NCBI GenBank assembly: GCA_031772625.1
Contig: CM062810.1
Coordinates: 455,209,731-455,273,730, forward strand
DNA: 64,000 nucleotides
DNA from: Pinus tabuliformis
Lineage: Eukaryota > Streptophyta > Pinopsida > Pinales > Pinaceae
Direction of reading: 5' to 3'
In this document: positions 12,601 to 24,769 of the stretch, in pieces
Numbering within the stretch: position 1 is the first letter of the stretch
How the letters are laid out: each line of letters opens with the position of its first letter
Translations under genes and position numbers: made by a program
The notes under the pieces: model-generated
What the model was told of the DNA's origin: nothing
Database searches by the model: none
Seen by the model: only the letters and a program-made list of their open reading frames with translations

Positions 12601-14250
12601 ACAGAAAGTGAGTTTGTATTTGTGCACTTGTGATAGTATATGAGAAAAAGAGCACCAGTGGAAATCAAAGTGTGTTGTCCCATCATTCAACCTAACAGAA
12701 AACTTATATATCTAGTTGTTGACTACAGTGGAAATAAAATGTAAAACCCACTCAAATTGATCTTTACATGACATAGTCATAATGATCTAGTACAATAGAA
12801 GCATGCTAACTCGTAAATAAGAGATGATAAAAAAGAATAATGGAACGTTATTTCTTGCCACATAATTGGCATGAATAAAATTTCCACATAATTCATCCAA
12901 AATCTAAGAAGAACTTATGGAAAAATAACATCATTAGTGTTTTGTACCCTCTTTAACACATGTAGCCTAGGGAAGTAGAGGACGCCAAATGTAGCAAGAT
13001 TCCAATTCTGTGGGATATAAAAATAGAAATGTGGAAAAACACACCTGCCAATTCACGAAATGTCACTTTAAATAATAGAACATGTTGAGAATACTAATGA
13101 TGAAAATAGATCATGTATTAAGATAAAGCCCCTTATTGGTCATCAATTAGCAAGGTGGCTGGTAATTTTTACTCGTAAAAAAAATATCATAATTAGTGTA
13201 ATGATCATGTCGATCCTTTTGTGATTTTTTTTACATTTATATTAGGGGATCCTCGGAGGAGAGAGTTTGGGTTATAAATCCACCAATTTCCCTATCATGA
13301 AATTCAGTTATGTCTACATAAACCTGTATATACGGAGATGAGAGAGTGGGGTTCTGAGACGTCAAAGTATGGGATATTTTGAAAGTTCCTGCATTGGATT
13401 TCAAAACCAGAATAATCCAACTCTACACTCATTTACAAAGTAAAAGACATAACTATTCGTTATGAACATCATGTAAAAAAACCATGGAAGAATTTTATGG
13501 TCTTTTCACATCTTGTAGCAAGCTGACTTTTTTAATTTAGGTAGTGTATATTTTCATTAAGGAATAGATATGAAACAAAGTCGTTACATGGTTTTGTTTC
13601 ATATCTATTGGATATACTAAATCTGCAAACAACACGTAATAATGAACCAAAACATAATAGTCAACCTAAGCTACATGAATATACGCTTTGTATAATTTAT
13701 TTTTTATGCAATACCTGGAAACTTAGTAGAAAATGAAAACATTCTTAAACATTAAAACATGTTGTTCGTTGCACATGTAAATGAAAAGTAGAAATTATGT
13801 TTTTACAAAGACAAAGTTGTGACCCATTAACAAACATTAGAGGTTAGGAAGCCTCTTGAACAACAAATTGAGAAGACACATATTTCTTTAAGCAAACACA
13901 CAACACATATGACCAACTCCTTTAATGATTTAAATTTTCCCATCATCTCAATCAATATGTCCACAAAGAAATCATATGCATTATCGGGATATGTGTCCAT
14001 TTCCAGTACGGTAAAATTACTTCCACGTTGCATATTGAGTCTCAAGATAGAGCATAAAATCTCTTGAAAAAGTATCCCATTCACTCTCAAATATTTTATC
14101 ATCTATGCCCTTGCATACACATACAAGACATCATGTGTTTATAGTTGTTTATATTTTATCCACATACAACATGCTTTTACAGTGGTTTCATTGTAAATCA
14201 TTGAAAGTAATAGTGAAAGCCAGACTTACATGGTTGTAGTTTGAAGTAAT
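9700..14250. other. Unresolved region with minus-strand exon-like pieces
   Basis: No family is recognised. Several minus-strand stretches look like exons. One is 11152-11363, ending at a good donor (CAG then GTAAGC). Another is about 10551-10618, which reads KENLFEFLALTGKNGFNIVD after a TATAG acceptor. A third is about 13940-14095, coding-like in two different frames. At 14230-14250 the strand reads ACCAT then GTAAGTC, another donor-like site. Together they suggest one or more decayed host genes, but I cannot name them. The copia insertion at 14256 lies at the right edge. Confidence 0.35.
11152..11363 (-). pseudogene. Exon-like open segment of unknown host gene
   Basis: About 70 codons read GRQYRDHVLDMIHFLLEI, then a block containing LVSIPMAFNVVIVSPPDYFG, ending at CDKISMD just before a consensus donor (GTAAGC). 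The composition is protein-like, with helical leucine-rich sequence and a VSPPDYFG turn, and has no transposon similarity that I can see. The acceptor side is not certain. I do not recognise the family. Confidence 0.3.
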
Positions 14251-14255
14251 GCAAT
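14251..14255. repeat. Target-site duplication GCAAT, left copy
   Basis: GCAAT abuts the left LTR and is repeated exactly at 20345-20349 after the right LTR. This marks a single insertion event of the copia element. Confidence 0.9.
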
Positions 14256-14706
14256 TGTAGGAATTTACAAGGTAAGTTCCTTAGACAGAACACCAAAGGA
14301 CACCTCTCACAAACAGATTGCAGATCAATACACCAGTACTTTTGACGTGGTTAAAACCCTCAAAGAGGGAAACATTCCACGACCTGAGCCAACGCGGCCA
14401 CTTCAGGCAATTTATTAATAAAATAATTAAAATTTACATAAGCTTCTCTCATGAACGGTTAACCTACAAATGACCCTCCATTCTCTTTAAATAGAGATCA
14501 TGGACCAATCAGGTGTTAAGCCACGGATCAAGTGTCGGTAATAATGAGGAGAGAATGAACCGTCGGATCATTACATATCGTGACCGTCGGATTGTAAGTT
14601 ACAAAATGTACATAGTAAAGAAACACACTTTACCTAACTCTATACCTAACTCTATAGTAGACCAAGTTGTACTTAACTATTTACTATGTGTCAGAATATC
14701 CTAACA
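14256..14706 (-). repeat. Copia-1 3' LTR
   Basis: 451 bp, starting TGTAGGAATTTA and ending ATCCTAACA when read on the plus strand (TG...CA ends). The homologous copy is 19906-20344. Confidence 0.9.
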
Positions 14707-14716
14707 TCCCCCCTTA
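14707..14716 (-). promoter_or_regulatory. Copia-1 polypurine tract
   Basis: The plus strand reads TCCCCCCTTA directly inside the left LTR, which is TAAGGGGGGA on the element strand. This is the expected plus-strand primer site next to the 3' LTR. Confidence 0.8.
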
Positions 14717-14811
14717 AGAACAACTTGGGATAGGATTGAAGGATTTACAAATATGACACAATAGGAGAAGGAAGGAGGCACTAGAGCCTATCCCCCCTTA
14801 GTGACAACTTC

Positions 14812-16335
14812 CTAAACTCCAACCATAAATCGAAGTTTAGTGAACTTCGCCTCTGTGAGAGCCTTTGTAAAGATGTCTGCAACTTGATCATCTGTTGAGC
14901 AATATTGCACTTCAAGAACATGGTCATGAATGATCTTTCTGATGAAGTGCATGTGCAATTCAATGTGTTTATTGTGCTGATGCTGGACTGGATCTTTGCA
15001 TAGTTGAATGGCACTTTGATTATCACACCAAAGTGTAGTCGGATGCTGCTGCTGAAAGCTAAAATCTGATAGGATCTGACGAAGCCACAAGGCTTCCTTA
15101 CTAGCTTCTACGGCACCACGATACTCTGCTTCTGTTGAAGAAAGAGAAATGGCACCTTGTTTCTTGCAAGCCCATGTAATAGGTCTTGAACCAAGAGTGA
15201 ACACATCACCTGCAGTAGACTTCTGATCATCAGGGTCACCAGCCCAATCAGAGTCAGTGAAACCAACCAATAGAGGAGATGCTTTGACACTATAATGAAT
15301 CCCAAACTGAACTGTACCTCGAACATAATGAAGTATTCTTTTAGCTTCTTTCCAATGACTTTCACGTGGGTTTTGCATAAACCGAGCAACAAGGCCAACA
15401 ACAAAGGAAAGGTCAGTACGAGTATGGGTTAGATACAAAATTTTTCCTACAAGTTGACGGTATAAGGTAGCATCAACTTCAGGAGAAGTACAAGTGATTG
15501 AAAGTTTGACTCCAGACTGAAAGGGAGAAGGGGCTGGCTTACAGCCTTCCATGTGAAAATGGCATAGAATATCATAGGCATACTTGGATTGGGAAAGGGA
15601 AATACCTTCCTTGGATTGCAAGACTTGGAGACCAAGAAAATAATGTAAGTGTCCTAAGTCTGTCATTTCAAACCTCCTTTTAAGGCTAGACTTCACATGG
15701 TTTATAAGGTTGGGATCAGTACCAGTCAGGATAAGATCATCAACATAAAGAACAAGAATGATAAGAGACTTGCCCACTTTCTTGGTGTAAACAGTATTGT
15801 TAGAATGACACCTAGAAAAGCCATTTTCTAAAAGAAAGTTATCCATTTTGGCATACCAAGCTCGAGGAGCTTGCTTGAGACCATAAAGGGATTTCTTAAG
15901 CTGACATACAAGGCTGGAGTCTATTCGTATAAAGCCAATAGGTTGTTCCATATAGATTTCTTCATGCAAGTCCCCATGCAAGAAGGCGGATTTAACATCC
16001 ATCTGATGGACTTCCCATTTGAAAGAGGGAGCAAGGGAAAGAACAAGGTGGATAGAGTTCATTTTGGCAATAGGGGAGAAGGTTTCAGTATAGTTAATGC
16101 CTTCAACTTGTGAAAAACCCTTAGCAACAAGACGAGCTTTATGTTTATCAACTTTCCCATCTGGTCCATACTTGGTTTTGTAAACCCATTTGCATATAAC
16201 AAGTTTTCGTCCCTTTGGTAGAGGAACAAGATCCCATGTATCATTTGCCAATAATGAATGATATTCTTCATTCATAGTTGCTTCCCAATTTGGATGGCCT
16301 GAAGCTTCTGCAAAGGTTTCAAGATCATAATTCAC
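14812..16335 (-). mobile_element. Copia-1 reverse transcriptase and RNase H region
   Basis: A long frame of about 500 residues with the copia RT blocks: KARLVAKGFSQ, QMDVKSAFLHGDL, LKKSLYGLKQAPRAWY and the catalytic YVDDLIL. The RNase H domain follows with TDSDWAGDPDDQKSTAG, SSTEAEYRGA and the WCDNQSA and KHIELHMHFIR blocks. This order defines Ty1/copia. It copies element RNA into DNA in the cytoplasmic particle. The region is a fossil as part of a broken element. Confidence 0.93.
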
Positions 16336-16814
16336 TGAAGCTTGAGCTAGTAAAGAAGAGGCTCTCTCGAATTGAGAACGTGTACGTCACTGATCTGTAG
16401 GATCACCGGCAAGATCACCTGCTGCATCCCGAGTAGCACGGAACCATTTTGGAATCTGAGGAGCTGAAGGAGGATCCTGAGAAGGTGGGGGAGGATTTTC
16501 ATCATTTCTTTCATCATCTGAAGAAGAAATATTTTCAAAAGTAGAAGAGATAGGGAGAGGTGGCACATCCGCTGAACTAGGCTCGCAGGCCAATATATTT
16601 TCAGCAAACTTTACATCTCTTCTAATGATAACATTTTTGGACTTAAGTGGAAGAAGTCTATATCCTTTGACATCTTCAGAATATCCAACAAAAATACATT
16701 TTTCACTCTTAGGTTCTAAAGCTTTATGTTTCTCATCTGGAATATGGGCCCATGCTTCACTTCCAAAAACACGAAAGTGACTTACATCTAGTTTAATTGA
16801 GCTCCATGCTTCTT

Positions 16815-18017
16815 CTAGAGTGATTTATTTAAAACCTTAGTAGGAGTGTGATTTATTATGTAATTTGCACAGTTAATTGCTTCTGCCCAATAATTAAGAC
16901 TAAGTCCTTTAGATTGAAGCATACAATTAGCCATTTCCTTTAAGGTGCGATTCTTCCTTTCAGCTACACCATTTTGTTGTGGAGTATATGGAAGAGTATG
17001 TTGCATTTGAATTCCATTCTCAGTGCAAAAGTTGATGAATGTGTTTTTAACATATTCTCCGCCATTATCAGATCTTAGCTTAAGAATTTGATGTCCAGAT
17101 TGTTTTTCGACAAAGGCCTTAAAGGCCAAGAACATGTTAAATACTTCACTCTTGAGTTTTAAGAAGTATACCCAAGTGCGTCTGCAGAAATCATCAATGA
17201 AAGTTAAGAAATACATGTAGCCAGAGAATGAAGCAACTGGAAGTGGACCACATAAATCACTATGCACGAGCTGTAAAGGGGATGAGGTGTGCCAAGAGGC
17301 ACGTTTTTCAAAGCTGTCTCGATGATGTTTTCCGAGTACACATCCGGAACAAACACCATCTCTGCAAGATACCATTGGAAGACCTGTCAACATATTTTCT
17401 TTACATAGATTCTGAAGAGAGCGATAGTTTAAGTGACCAAATCGCTCATGCCAAATTTTGCTCACTTCATCATTATGAGCAACAAATACCGAGGGAAGAT
17501 TTGATGATCCAAAGTTGTGAAACTTATACAACCTTGTAGAATCATCAACAATGCCAGTAGCTAAAATCTGTCTAAGATCTGTTAGGTCCTTAATTACAAC
17601 ATCGTGAGGTGAAAATTCAACGATTTTACCTTTACCTGAATGAGTTATCCGATATACAGATAGAAGGTTGCAGGATAAGGTTGGAACACATAATACATCA
17701 TTAAATTGACCATTGTCTAGATGAACAGTTCCAGTCCCTACAACACTAAGAGATCTATCATCACCAACATATATATTTTTGGTGTTACAATCATTTAAAG
17801 AAGAAAACATGGCTTTGTTTTTGTCCATGTGATAAGAAGCTCCAGAATCAATGAGCCACTCATGAGAATGAGAAGAAGAAGATACATTTAGTGCATAGCC
17901 AGACCGAGATGCTTGAAAACCACATGCAGAAAGTGCCATTCCTGAAGATGAAGTTGAAGTTGAAGAGTGCTCCAAATGGATGTTATGATTCTTCATTGCT
18001 ACTTCCAAGGCTTCCAT
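16815..18017 (-). mobile_element. Copia-1 protease and integrase region
   Basis: The aspartic protease signature WLIDSGASYHM lies near the upstream end. A GAG-pre-integrase HxxH/CxxC zinc motif follows (HERFGHLNYRSL, then CSGCVLGKH). The integrase core shows HSDLCGPLP, FIDDFCRRTWVYFL, LRSDNGGEY and TPQQNGVAERKNRTL. All are in the usual copia order. Part of a fossil element. Confidence 0.92.
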
Positions 18018-18907
18018 CTTCTTAAAACATTTGATTCTAAGTGGCCATCTCGATTACAAAAGTTGCAATGTCTATCAGTATTCTTCCCTTTGTTTTTATT
18101 TGTCTTATCATTTTGTTGAAATGATTTTTCATCTTGAGGCTGAAATTGCTTAGTACCCTTGTTTGGTTTAGGACCATTCTTTTTAGGATACAACTTCTTA
18201 GGATTCTTTGGATTTGGTTGCTGCTGGGCGGCTAACGCTTTCTTAGAAGAGTTTCGAAGATTAAGAAGATCAAGGTGTAAGAGTTTTTCTTGTTCTCTTA
18301 TTAAAGAATCACAAAAAAAATCAAAGGAAGGCGACTTGTAGGCTTGTCCTTGAGAAATGAAGGCTTCTCTTGTAGAATGGAAGGTGGAAACGAACACAGA
18401 ATAGGCTGGTCCCAACTTAGTAAGAATGGAGTAGATAAGGCTACTATCTTCTTTCTTAACCTTAACACCTTCCAAGAGAAGTCTAAGGGTCTTGAACTTG
18501 GACAAAAAATCTTCAATGCAAGAAAGATTATTGGGGTCCAATGTAAGCAATTCATTTTCAAGTTGATGGGCTTTAAGTTCATTTTTAATTCCAAAGACTT
18601 TAGTAATCTGTTTCATTGCTTCATCAAGAGTATCAAGTTCTACAATATGGAATCTAAGATCCGGAGAAATAGACATCCCTATCAACCCACGTGCTTGGTC
18701 TTGCCTATTTTCCCATTTAGCTGCCTTGTCTTCATCTTTCAGTTTGGTCTCTTGGCCTGTGGCTATTCTGTAAATACCTTTACTTCTAAGTAAATCCACA
18801 ATGTAGGACCACCATTGGAAGTAGTTGGTGCTGTCAAGAATAACTTGGCATGGACTTTCCATTTTAAAAAAACTTGAAGCTATAGATGCTGAAAATAAGT
18901 GTACCAA
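17999..18907 (-). mobile_element. Copia-1 gag region
   Basis: About 300 residues. The N-terminal part (DSTNYFQWWSYIVDLLRSKG) and middle (FLSKFKTLRLLLEGVKVK) match UBN2/retrotransposon gag. A basic Lys/Asn/Gln-rich stretch follows, and the CCHC knuckle CNFCNRDGHLESN lies at the end. It would form the particle shell and bind element RNA. Fossil. Confidence 0.9.
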
Positions 18908-19188
18908 TGGAAAGATCTCGAAAAATTAGGCTGTTTAAAAAAAAAAGGTTCTGAAAACGGCTTCCGGATGAAGAAGTTATGGCTTTTTGAAAAAAAATTG
19001 ATGAAGTCACTGACGAAGTGCGGGAATGTATGGAAATGAAAAATCTGCCCCCAAAAAATGGAGACGTGAACCCAAGACCTCTAATTTCATAAATTAGCTT
19101 TGCACCAAGTGAGCTATACAAAAAGTTTAAGAGAGAGAGAGAGGGAGGGGGGGTTGATGCTTTGGGTTGCGTGCTTGCTTTGAGAAAG

Positions 19189-19452
19189 CTCTTTTTCCCT
19201 ACAAAACAGAAAACACAAAACCCAACATGGACATACAAAAAAACCGAACCTTGCAGCTCGAAGTTAGCTTTAGCCAGAAACTAAATATTTTCAATCTTTT
19301 TCCCTACAAAACAAAAAACACAAAACCCAACACGGACATACAAAAAAACCGAACATTGCGACTCGAAGTTAGCTTTAGCCGGAAACTAAATATTTTCAAA
19401 AATGAACCTTGCGGCTCGAAGTTACCTTTAGCCAGAAACTAAATATTTTCCT
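19189..19452 (-). repeat. Tandem ~104-bp repeats in the Copia-1 5' leader
   Basis: Two near-identical units of about 104 bp plus one half unit share CCCTACAAAACA, CCAACAYGGACATAC, CTCGAAGTTAGCTTTAGCC and GAAACTAAATATTTTC. They lie between the primer site and gag, in what would be the untranslated leader. Confidence 0.85.
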
Positions 19453-19890
19453 CAATGTTTCTTATTTTCCGAGATCACACTAAGGCGCAGTGGAAAAGAG
19501 CATACGCATGAGAAAAATCCTTCCTTTCTGTTTCTGATTTGCTCAGATTGCACAGAGTCGCAGGGCAAAGAGCATATGCAGAAATGAAAGGTATAGATCC
19601 GGTATTAAAAAAAGCTAAATAAACCGAAAACCGAAATAAACAGAGAGAAAATAATTGTAAACTGCAAATAAACACTGTATCCCTCCAGATCTTAAAAATG
19701 ACGTAGCTAGGGCTACCAGAAACCTTTTCGCGTGAAACGAAAAGGGTTCCTCACTGGAACAGATGCTCCCAACACAACAGAGCAGTCCTCTCAGCCTGAA
19801 AGTAGCCAGAAATAGTAGATCTAGGAAACGGTAGTTGGATGCAGTTCTACTGGCTTCAGATTTGGATCACCAACGGACGCAACCCTCAAC

Positions 19891-19905
19891 TTGGCTCTGA
19901 TACCA
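19891..19905 (-). promoter_or_regulatory. Copia-1 primer binding site (tRNA-iMet)
   Basis: On the element strand it reads TGGTATCAGAGCCAA, the classical plant initiator-Met primer site, directly inside the right (5') LTR. Confidence 0.93.
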
Positions 19906-20344
19906 TGTAGGAATTTATAGGGTAAGTTCCTCAGACAGAGCACCAAAGGTCACCGCTTAAAAATAGATCGCAGATCAATACACCAGTACTTTTGACGTGG
20001 TTAAAGCCCTCAAAGAGGGAAACAGTCCACGGCCTGAGCCAACACGGCCACTTCAGGAAATTTATTAATAAACGAATGAAAATTTACATAAGCTTCTCTC
20101 ATGAAAGATTAACCTACAAATGACCCTCCATGCTATTTAAATAGAGATCATGGACCAATCAGGTGTTACGCCACGGATCAAGTGTCGATAATACCAAGGA
20201 GAGAATGAACCGCCGAATCACTACATATCGTGACCGTCAGATTGTAAGTTACAAAATGTACATAGTAAAGAAACACACTTTACCTAACTCTATACTAGAC
20301 CAAGTTGTCCTTAACTATTTCCTATGTGTCGGAATATCCTAACA
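19906..20344 (-). repeat. Copia-1 5' LTR
   Basis: 439 bp with TG...CA ends, about 92% identical by eye to 14256-14706. The GCAAT target duplication follows at 20345-20349. Confidence 0.9.
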
Positions 20345-20399
20345 GCAATTGAGGAGGTTTTTTCCATAGATAGTAGTTGTTTGATGCAAATTCAATGAT

Positions 20400-22580
20400 T
20401 CCTCTACTAAGGACCACAAATGCATGGATTGCACAAAGGGTCAAATACTGATGATCAAATATTATTTATGGTTTGGCTATACAAGATGGGCGTCTGATCA
20501 AATTGGATGAACATACAAATAAGCCTCAAAAGGGGTCCTATTCAAGTGATTTTAAATGATATCCCTTGGAAGCTTGAACATAGTACTCAGTATCATCATA
20601 CAAATGACCACCCAAAAATAGACCATTCAATCCTGTCGAAGTTTGAAGAACCAACTCACCCTTTTTCAGAAGACGATTTCTATTATCATTTTGAGTGATT
20701 ATTTTAACGACAACACCTAGGATTACTAGCAACACTGACCCTGAATGTACTTTCCTAGGCATCCTACAAAAGAAGGAATAGCAGGTTGGCACCCATTAGT
20801 TTTAACAGCAACATACTGACTTCTTGGATAATACAATACCTTTTAAAAACTATTTTCCTCACTAGCATTCCTTTTATCTCTCATAAAAAAGACCATTTCA
20901 TATTCAAGATTGGCCCATTGAGTGTACTGATATACAAAAGGGTTTCTTTGTCAATTAGCACTTGAAACAAGTTTGACATTATTGATCATATCTATAAATG
21001 CACCCTCCTTTTTCCATATGTCTACAATAATGCTTTGAGACAACTCATTTTATTTGGGATAAGAACTTGAATCAACATGTATTTCACCACCCCGTAGATA
21101 TTTTTCACCATAAAAATATATAGGCTTATGGTTCAATACATTGAATTCTAATGAAGACATTACAAAGAAAATGCATGAGTTCAAGAAATGAAGCATGTGC
21201 ACATGAGAAGCTTCTAAGAAGATTTGCTAGCATCCTTTCTCAATCAACAAATTAATTGGTTCTTTGTTTCGTTGTACGATGTAAGAAGCCACATGATGAG
21301 TAGACATAATACACAACCAATATCCTTTTTGGATAAACACTATCTCTGGATGATCGGAAACATCAACATTGACATCAATAACCTTTCTCTCCCAACACGA
21401 TTCATCATCCCAATCTAACAAATTAGATGAAGGCCCATGTTTTACCTCAAGATATAATGCACCAGGTAGGACTTTATCAAATATGAAGTCAGTGCTCTCA
21501 TTTGTTAAACTTAAAGAGCTAAGTTTCTATGGACCTAGAGTTCAATAGCCAGAGAAGTAAGTGATATAGAAACTCAGGAGTCACATCCTTCCTTGCATAT
21601 CAGTGATCCACGAATATCAACAAAGGCCTTTATAAGTTCAATGGAAAACATTGGTCTAGTTACTGTGACATCAATATGTGATGGTGAAAATTGAAGACCA
21701 AAATAACATTCTATTGTTGTGGTCAGTGGGGATATTTGATATTAACATGGTTGAACCTTGAAGTAGAAGTTTCCCATATCATCAATCCTCTTTAGTTGAG
21801 GCTTAACATTTTCTGGCCCATGTGTCAAGCGAGCTTGATTCTTGCCATAATATCCATTTGTCACTAATTTTAGGGAACCAAAAATATTATAATGCGTAGC
21901 TTCTATATTTGGGATTGAAGCCATGTTTGGAACAACCATGAAATTCTTCAAACTGCTAAACTCAAAGTGATCATTCTCACCCTTGATTGTGTATCATGTT
22001 GATGTTGCATGATCAAGTTTGTAATATCTTTGGACATGTGTTGTAGCTCTTTCTCGTCCATCAACTAATATATTAACACCTTCAAAACAAACTCCTTTAG
22101 AAGTCACCACAAGTCGTCCAACTGAGAAACCTGTGACTAAAATGGCTCAGATATATTAACATCACTGTACTCAACAAGAACCTCTATAGATGGAAGTGCA
22201 ACATCAAATATTTTATTCTCACCCTTGTAGAATGGCAACAACCTTTATTTTCCACATGGAATAAAATTAAAAGCAAATTTTCCATATCGATCAGATATTG
22301 CATGAGAAAGTGCTTGATTTGGTGAAAGAGCTTATTTGAGGGCACTTCAGCTCATGGAAATCATATGAATAAAGGTATACATGAACACCTAAAATAAGAA
22401 TGCCCTAAGAAACAACTAAGCCATACATGTCATACTTGGTACATAGAAGATGTCATCTACTACCAGATTTCTAAAGCCCAACCCCATATCTAGAGAGCCT
22501 CTTTGAACAATTGTTAAGTGAACATGAGAATCACGTATTCGAAAGAGAATATTATAGAGAATATACTCTATAAACCTTAA
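20400..22580 (-). pseudogene. NOMO (Nodal modulator-like, carbohydrate-binding-fold) pseudogene, middle part
   Basis: Read right to left, the strand gives successive blocks collinear with plant NOMO proteins, which are ER membrane proteins with many beta-sandwich repeats. The blocks are RGSLDMGLGFRNLVVDDIF (about 22440-22530), GILILGVHVYLYS (22360-22400), GVNILVDGRERATTHVQRYY (22020-22090) and NFMVVPNMASI with LTHGPENVKPQLKRIDDMGN (21742-21951). Then come VIDVNVDVSDHPEIVFIQKG (21227-21400) and LKKGELVLQTST with HLYDDTEYYVQAS (20538-20680). Together they cover roughly residues 220-830 of a ~1,200-residue protein. No intron is evident over 2.1 kb, and stops and frame changes separate most blocks. 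It is therefore a dead copy, possibly derived from spliced mRNA or from one giant exon. Similarity fades near 20400, close to the Copia-1 insertion. Confidence 0.85.
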
Positions 22581-22768
22581 TCATTGTACCTCATGTGTAG
22601 CGCCATCTTAGCTAGGATCGATATTAGGTATGACCTTGTATCTTCTTCCTCTATTTAATAACTAGCTCACAGAGCCCTCTCTTTCCACTTCTTCATGTTT
22701 TATTTCATCGAGGGCTACTGCTTTCTCTAGCCACTCATCCTTAAGGAATCTCCATACTTATTCTATTA

Positions 22769-23096
22769 TGAAACCAACTCACAAAAAGATAGAAAAGATA
22801 GATCAACACCTTAGAATTCAGCCTCTTCGAGGGGGAAAACTCCTTTACATTAGATAAATGAACAATTCTTGGATGATTCAAATGACAAAACATCCTTTCT
22901 ATATATAGGAGTCTAAGGAGTCACAATATAACCTAGCCGACCTAACAATAATAATATAAAGCCACATAAATAATAATAGTGGGATTCTATGGGGCACAAT
23001 AATAACAATATGGGGACAATAGGGGCAAAACAATATTAATAAGGGATATAAATACAATAGTAATGGGGTAATCACTAGTATTATAGGGACCCAATA
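22769..23096 (-). repeat. Gypsy-1 3' LTR
   Basis: Begins TGAAACCAACTC and ends at GGGACCCAATA on the plus strand. The partner is 28244-28571 and a third copy lies at 56619-56946. The purine tract AAGGAGAGGGGCA (element strand) abuts it at 23097-23109. Confidence 0.85.
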
Positions 23097-23109
23097 TGCC
23101 CCTCTCCTT

Positions 23110-23700
23110 CAAAAAAGTGTTGTCCTCAATGCTTGAGTAGTTCTGGATGCTTCTGTATAAAATTATCATCCTCCCATGTGGAATCTTCAGTGAATAAGTT
23201 CTTCCACTTGACAAGATACTCTGAAATTGATCGATTTGGTAGCTGTCAAGTTCTTGTTTCTGTGACTACTTCTAGTTCCAATATAATATTTCCTTCCTCG
23301 TCAAGTTCTGGCAATATTGTTTGAATTTGGAGCTTGTCACCTATAACCTTCTTTAAACATGAAACATGGAAGACTGGGTGCACTCGAGAAGCTACATGAA
23401 GCTCCAATTTGTATGCCATAGTACCAATCTTTTACAACACCTTGTACGGACCATAATACGTTGGTGATAATTTATTATTCTTCTTAGCTTGCTTGAGGGA
23501 CATTTGTTTATATGGTTGTAGCCGTAGGAATACCCAATCACCTACATCAAAACTTCTTTCACTACAATTTTGATCTACCTATTGTTTCATTCTATTCTAT
23601 CCCAACACGAGGTTATCCTTTAAGAGTTGGAGGACTTGTTGTTGATGTTCGATGTGATGTTCCACTGCTTGAACCTTAGAATTTTCTCTTAAATATGATG
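23110..23700 (-). mobile_element. Gypsy-1 integrase C-terminus and chromodomain region
   Basis: The frames on the minus strand parallel the better preserved homologous stretch at 56976-57647, which ends in a chromodomain (YLVKWKNLFTEDSTWDDDNF). Chromodomains steer integration to particular chromatin. This copy is decayed. Confidence 0.75.
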
Positions 23701-23917
23701 TGATGGATGGTGGCTAATAGCCATAAAGTGCCATAAATGGGGTCATTTTTGTTGTTGTATAAAAGGAAGTGTTATACCACCATTCAGCCAGATGCAACTA
23801 TTTGACCCATTGTGTCTATTTATTAGATACAAAGCAACGAAGATATCCTTCCAAACATTTGTTTACTATCTCAGTTTTCCCATCAGATTGAGGATGATAA
23901 GATGAGCTATGAGCTAA

Positions 23918-24505
23918 CTAAGTACTAAGACAAGAAAATAATTCTTTCCAAAAATTTCTAGTGAAAATGGGATCTCTGCCACTTACAATAATCTTTGGGT
24001 TTCCATGTAGCTTTTGAATTGTTACCATAAATGCAATAGAAACTGTACTGGATGTAAATGGATGTGATAATGCACAAAAGTTTGCATACTTGGTAAGTTT
24101 GTCAACTACCACCATGATGACACTCTTTCCCTTGGACTTGGGTAAACCTGTGATAAAATCTAATGAAACCTCCTCCCAACATTGGCTTGGAATGGATAAA
24201 GGTTGCAATAGACTTGGGGTCTTAATTGTTTCAACTTTTTTCTGTTGGAAAACAAAACATTCCGCCACAATCTTTTGAATATTCGATTTAAGGCCATCCC
24301 AAAAAAAATATTTCTTAACCTTGTTGTAAGTTTTTAAAAATCCTGAGTGCCTGTAATTCCATAAGAATCTTTTGTTTGAGTTGGGAATTATTACAGAGGT
24401 ATAAGTGATTTTTGTACCATAACAAATCATTTTTCCAGCTAAATGTATCAGATGTACTAGAATCTTGTTGTAACTTTCGAATAAGTGCTTACACTTCTTC
24501 ATCAT
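23918..24505 (-). mobile_element. Gypsy-1 integrase core
   Basis: The zinc-binding region (HSGFLKTYNKVKKYFFWDGL, then CFVFQQKK) is followed by the catalytic core: CWEEVSLDFITGLPKSKGKS, VVDKLTKYANFCALSHPF and NPKIIVSGRDPIFTRNFW. This is typical of Ty3/gypsy elements. Fossil. Confidence 0.88.
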
Positions 24506-24769
24506 TCTCCCATTCCTCCCTCGTTTTGTTTATCCAATATGGTTGGATAATAGAAATGGCACACAACAGTGCTTCTACATCCTCATCCTTTCTTGAGAGT
24601 GCATCTACCACCACATTTTGCTTCCCTTTTTTGTAGATGATTTCAAAGTCATAACCCAACATCTTTGTGACCCACTTTTTTTCTCTTCAAAGGATAATCT
24701 TTGTTCTAAAAATTATTTAAGGCTATCCTGATCCATTTTTACCTTGAAGTGTCTTCCCATTAGGTAGGG

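Larger units (their letters stand above)
14256..20344 (-). mobile_element. Ty1/copia LTR retrotransposon (Copia-1), near full length
   Basis: A complete element on the minus strand has LTRs at both ends, a GCAAT target duplication, a tRNA-iMet primer site, a purine tract and the copia order gag, protease, integrase, RT, RNase H. It is a fossil with a handful of breaks. A hand comparison of the two LTRs gives about 33 mismatches plus one ~12-bp indel over ~438 aligned bases (about 8%). With slow conifer substitution rates that suggests an age in the order of tens of millions of years. It sits at the downstream end of the NOMO pseudogene remnant. Confidence 0.93.

Noticed and set aside
13827-14102. 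Possible similarity to the helicase Aquarius or to importin-type HEAT proteins
   Set aside because: Only scattered residues agree and no diagnostic motif is present, so the piece stays unassigned.
18344-18793. 149-codon plus-strand frame
   Set aside because: Antisense shadow of the Copia-1 gag region, which has clear gag motifs on the minus strand.
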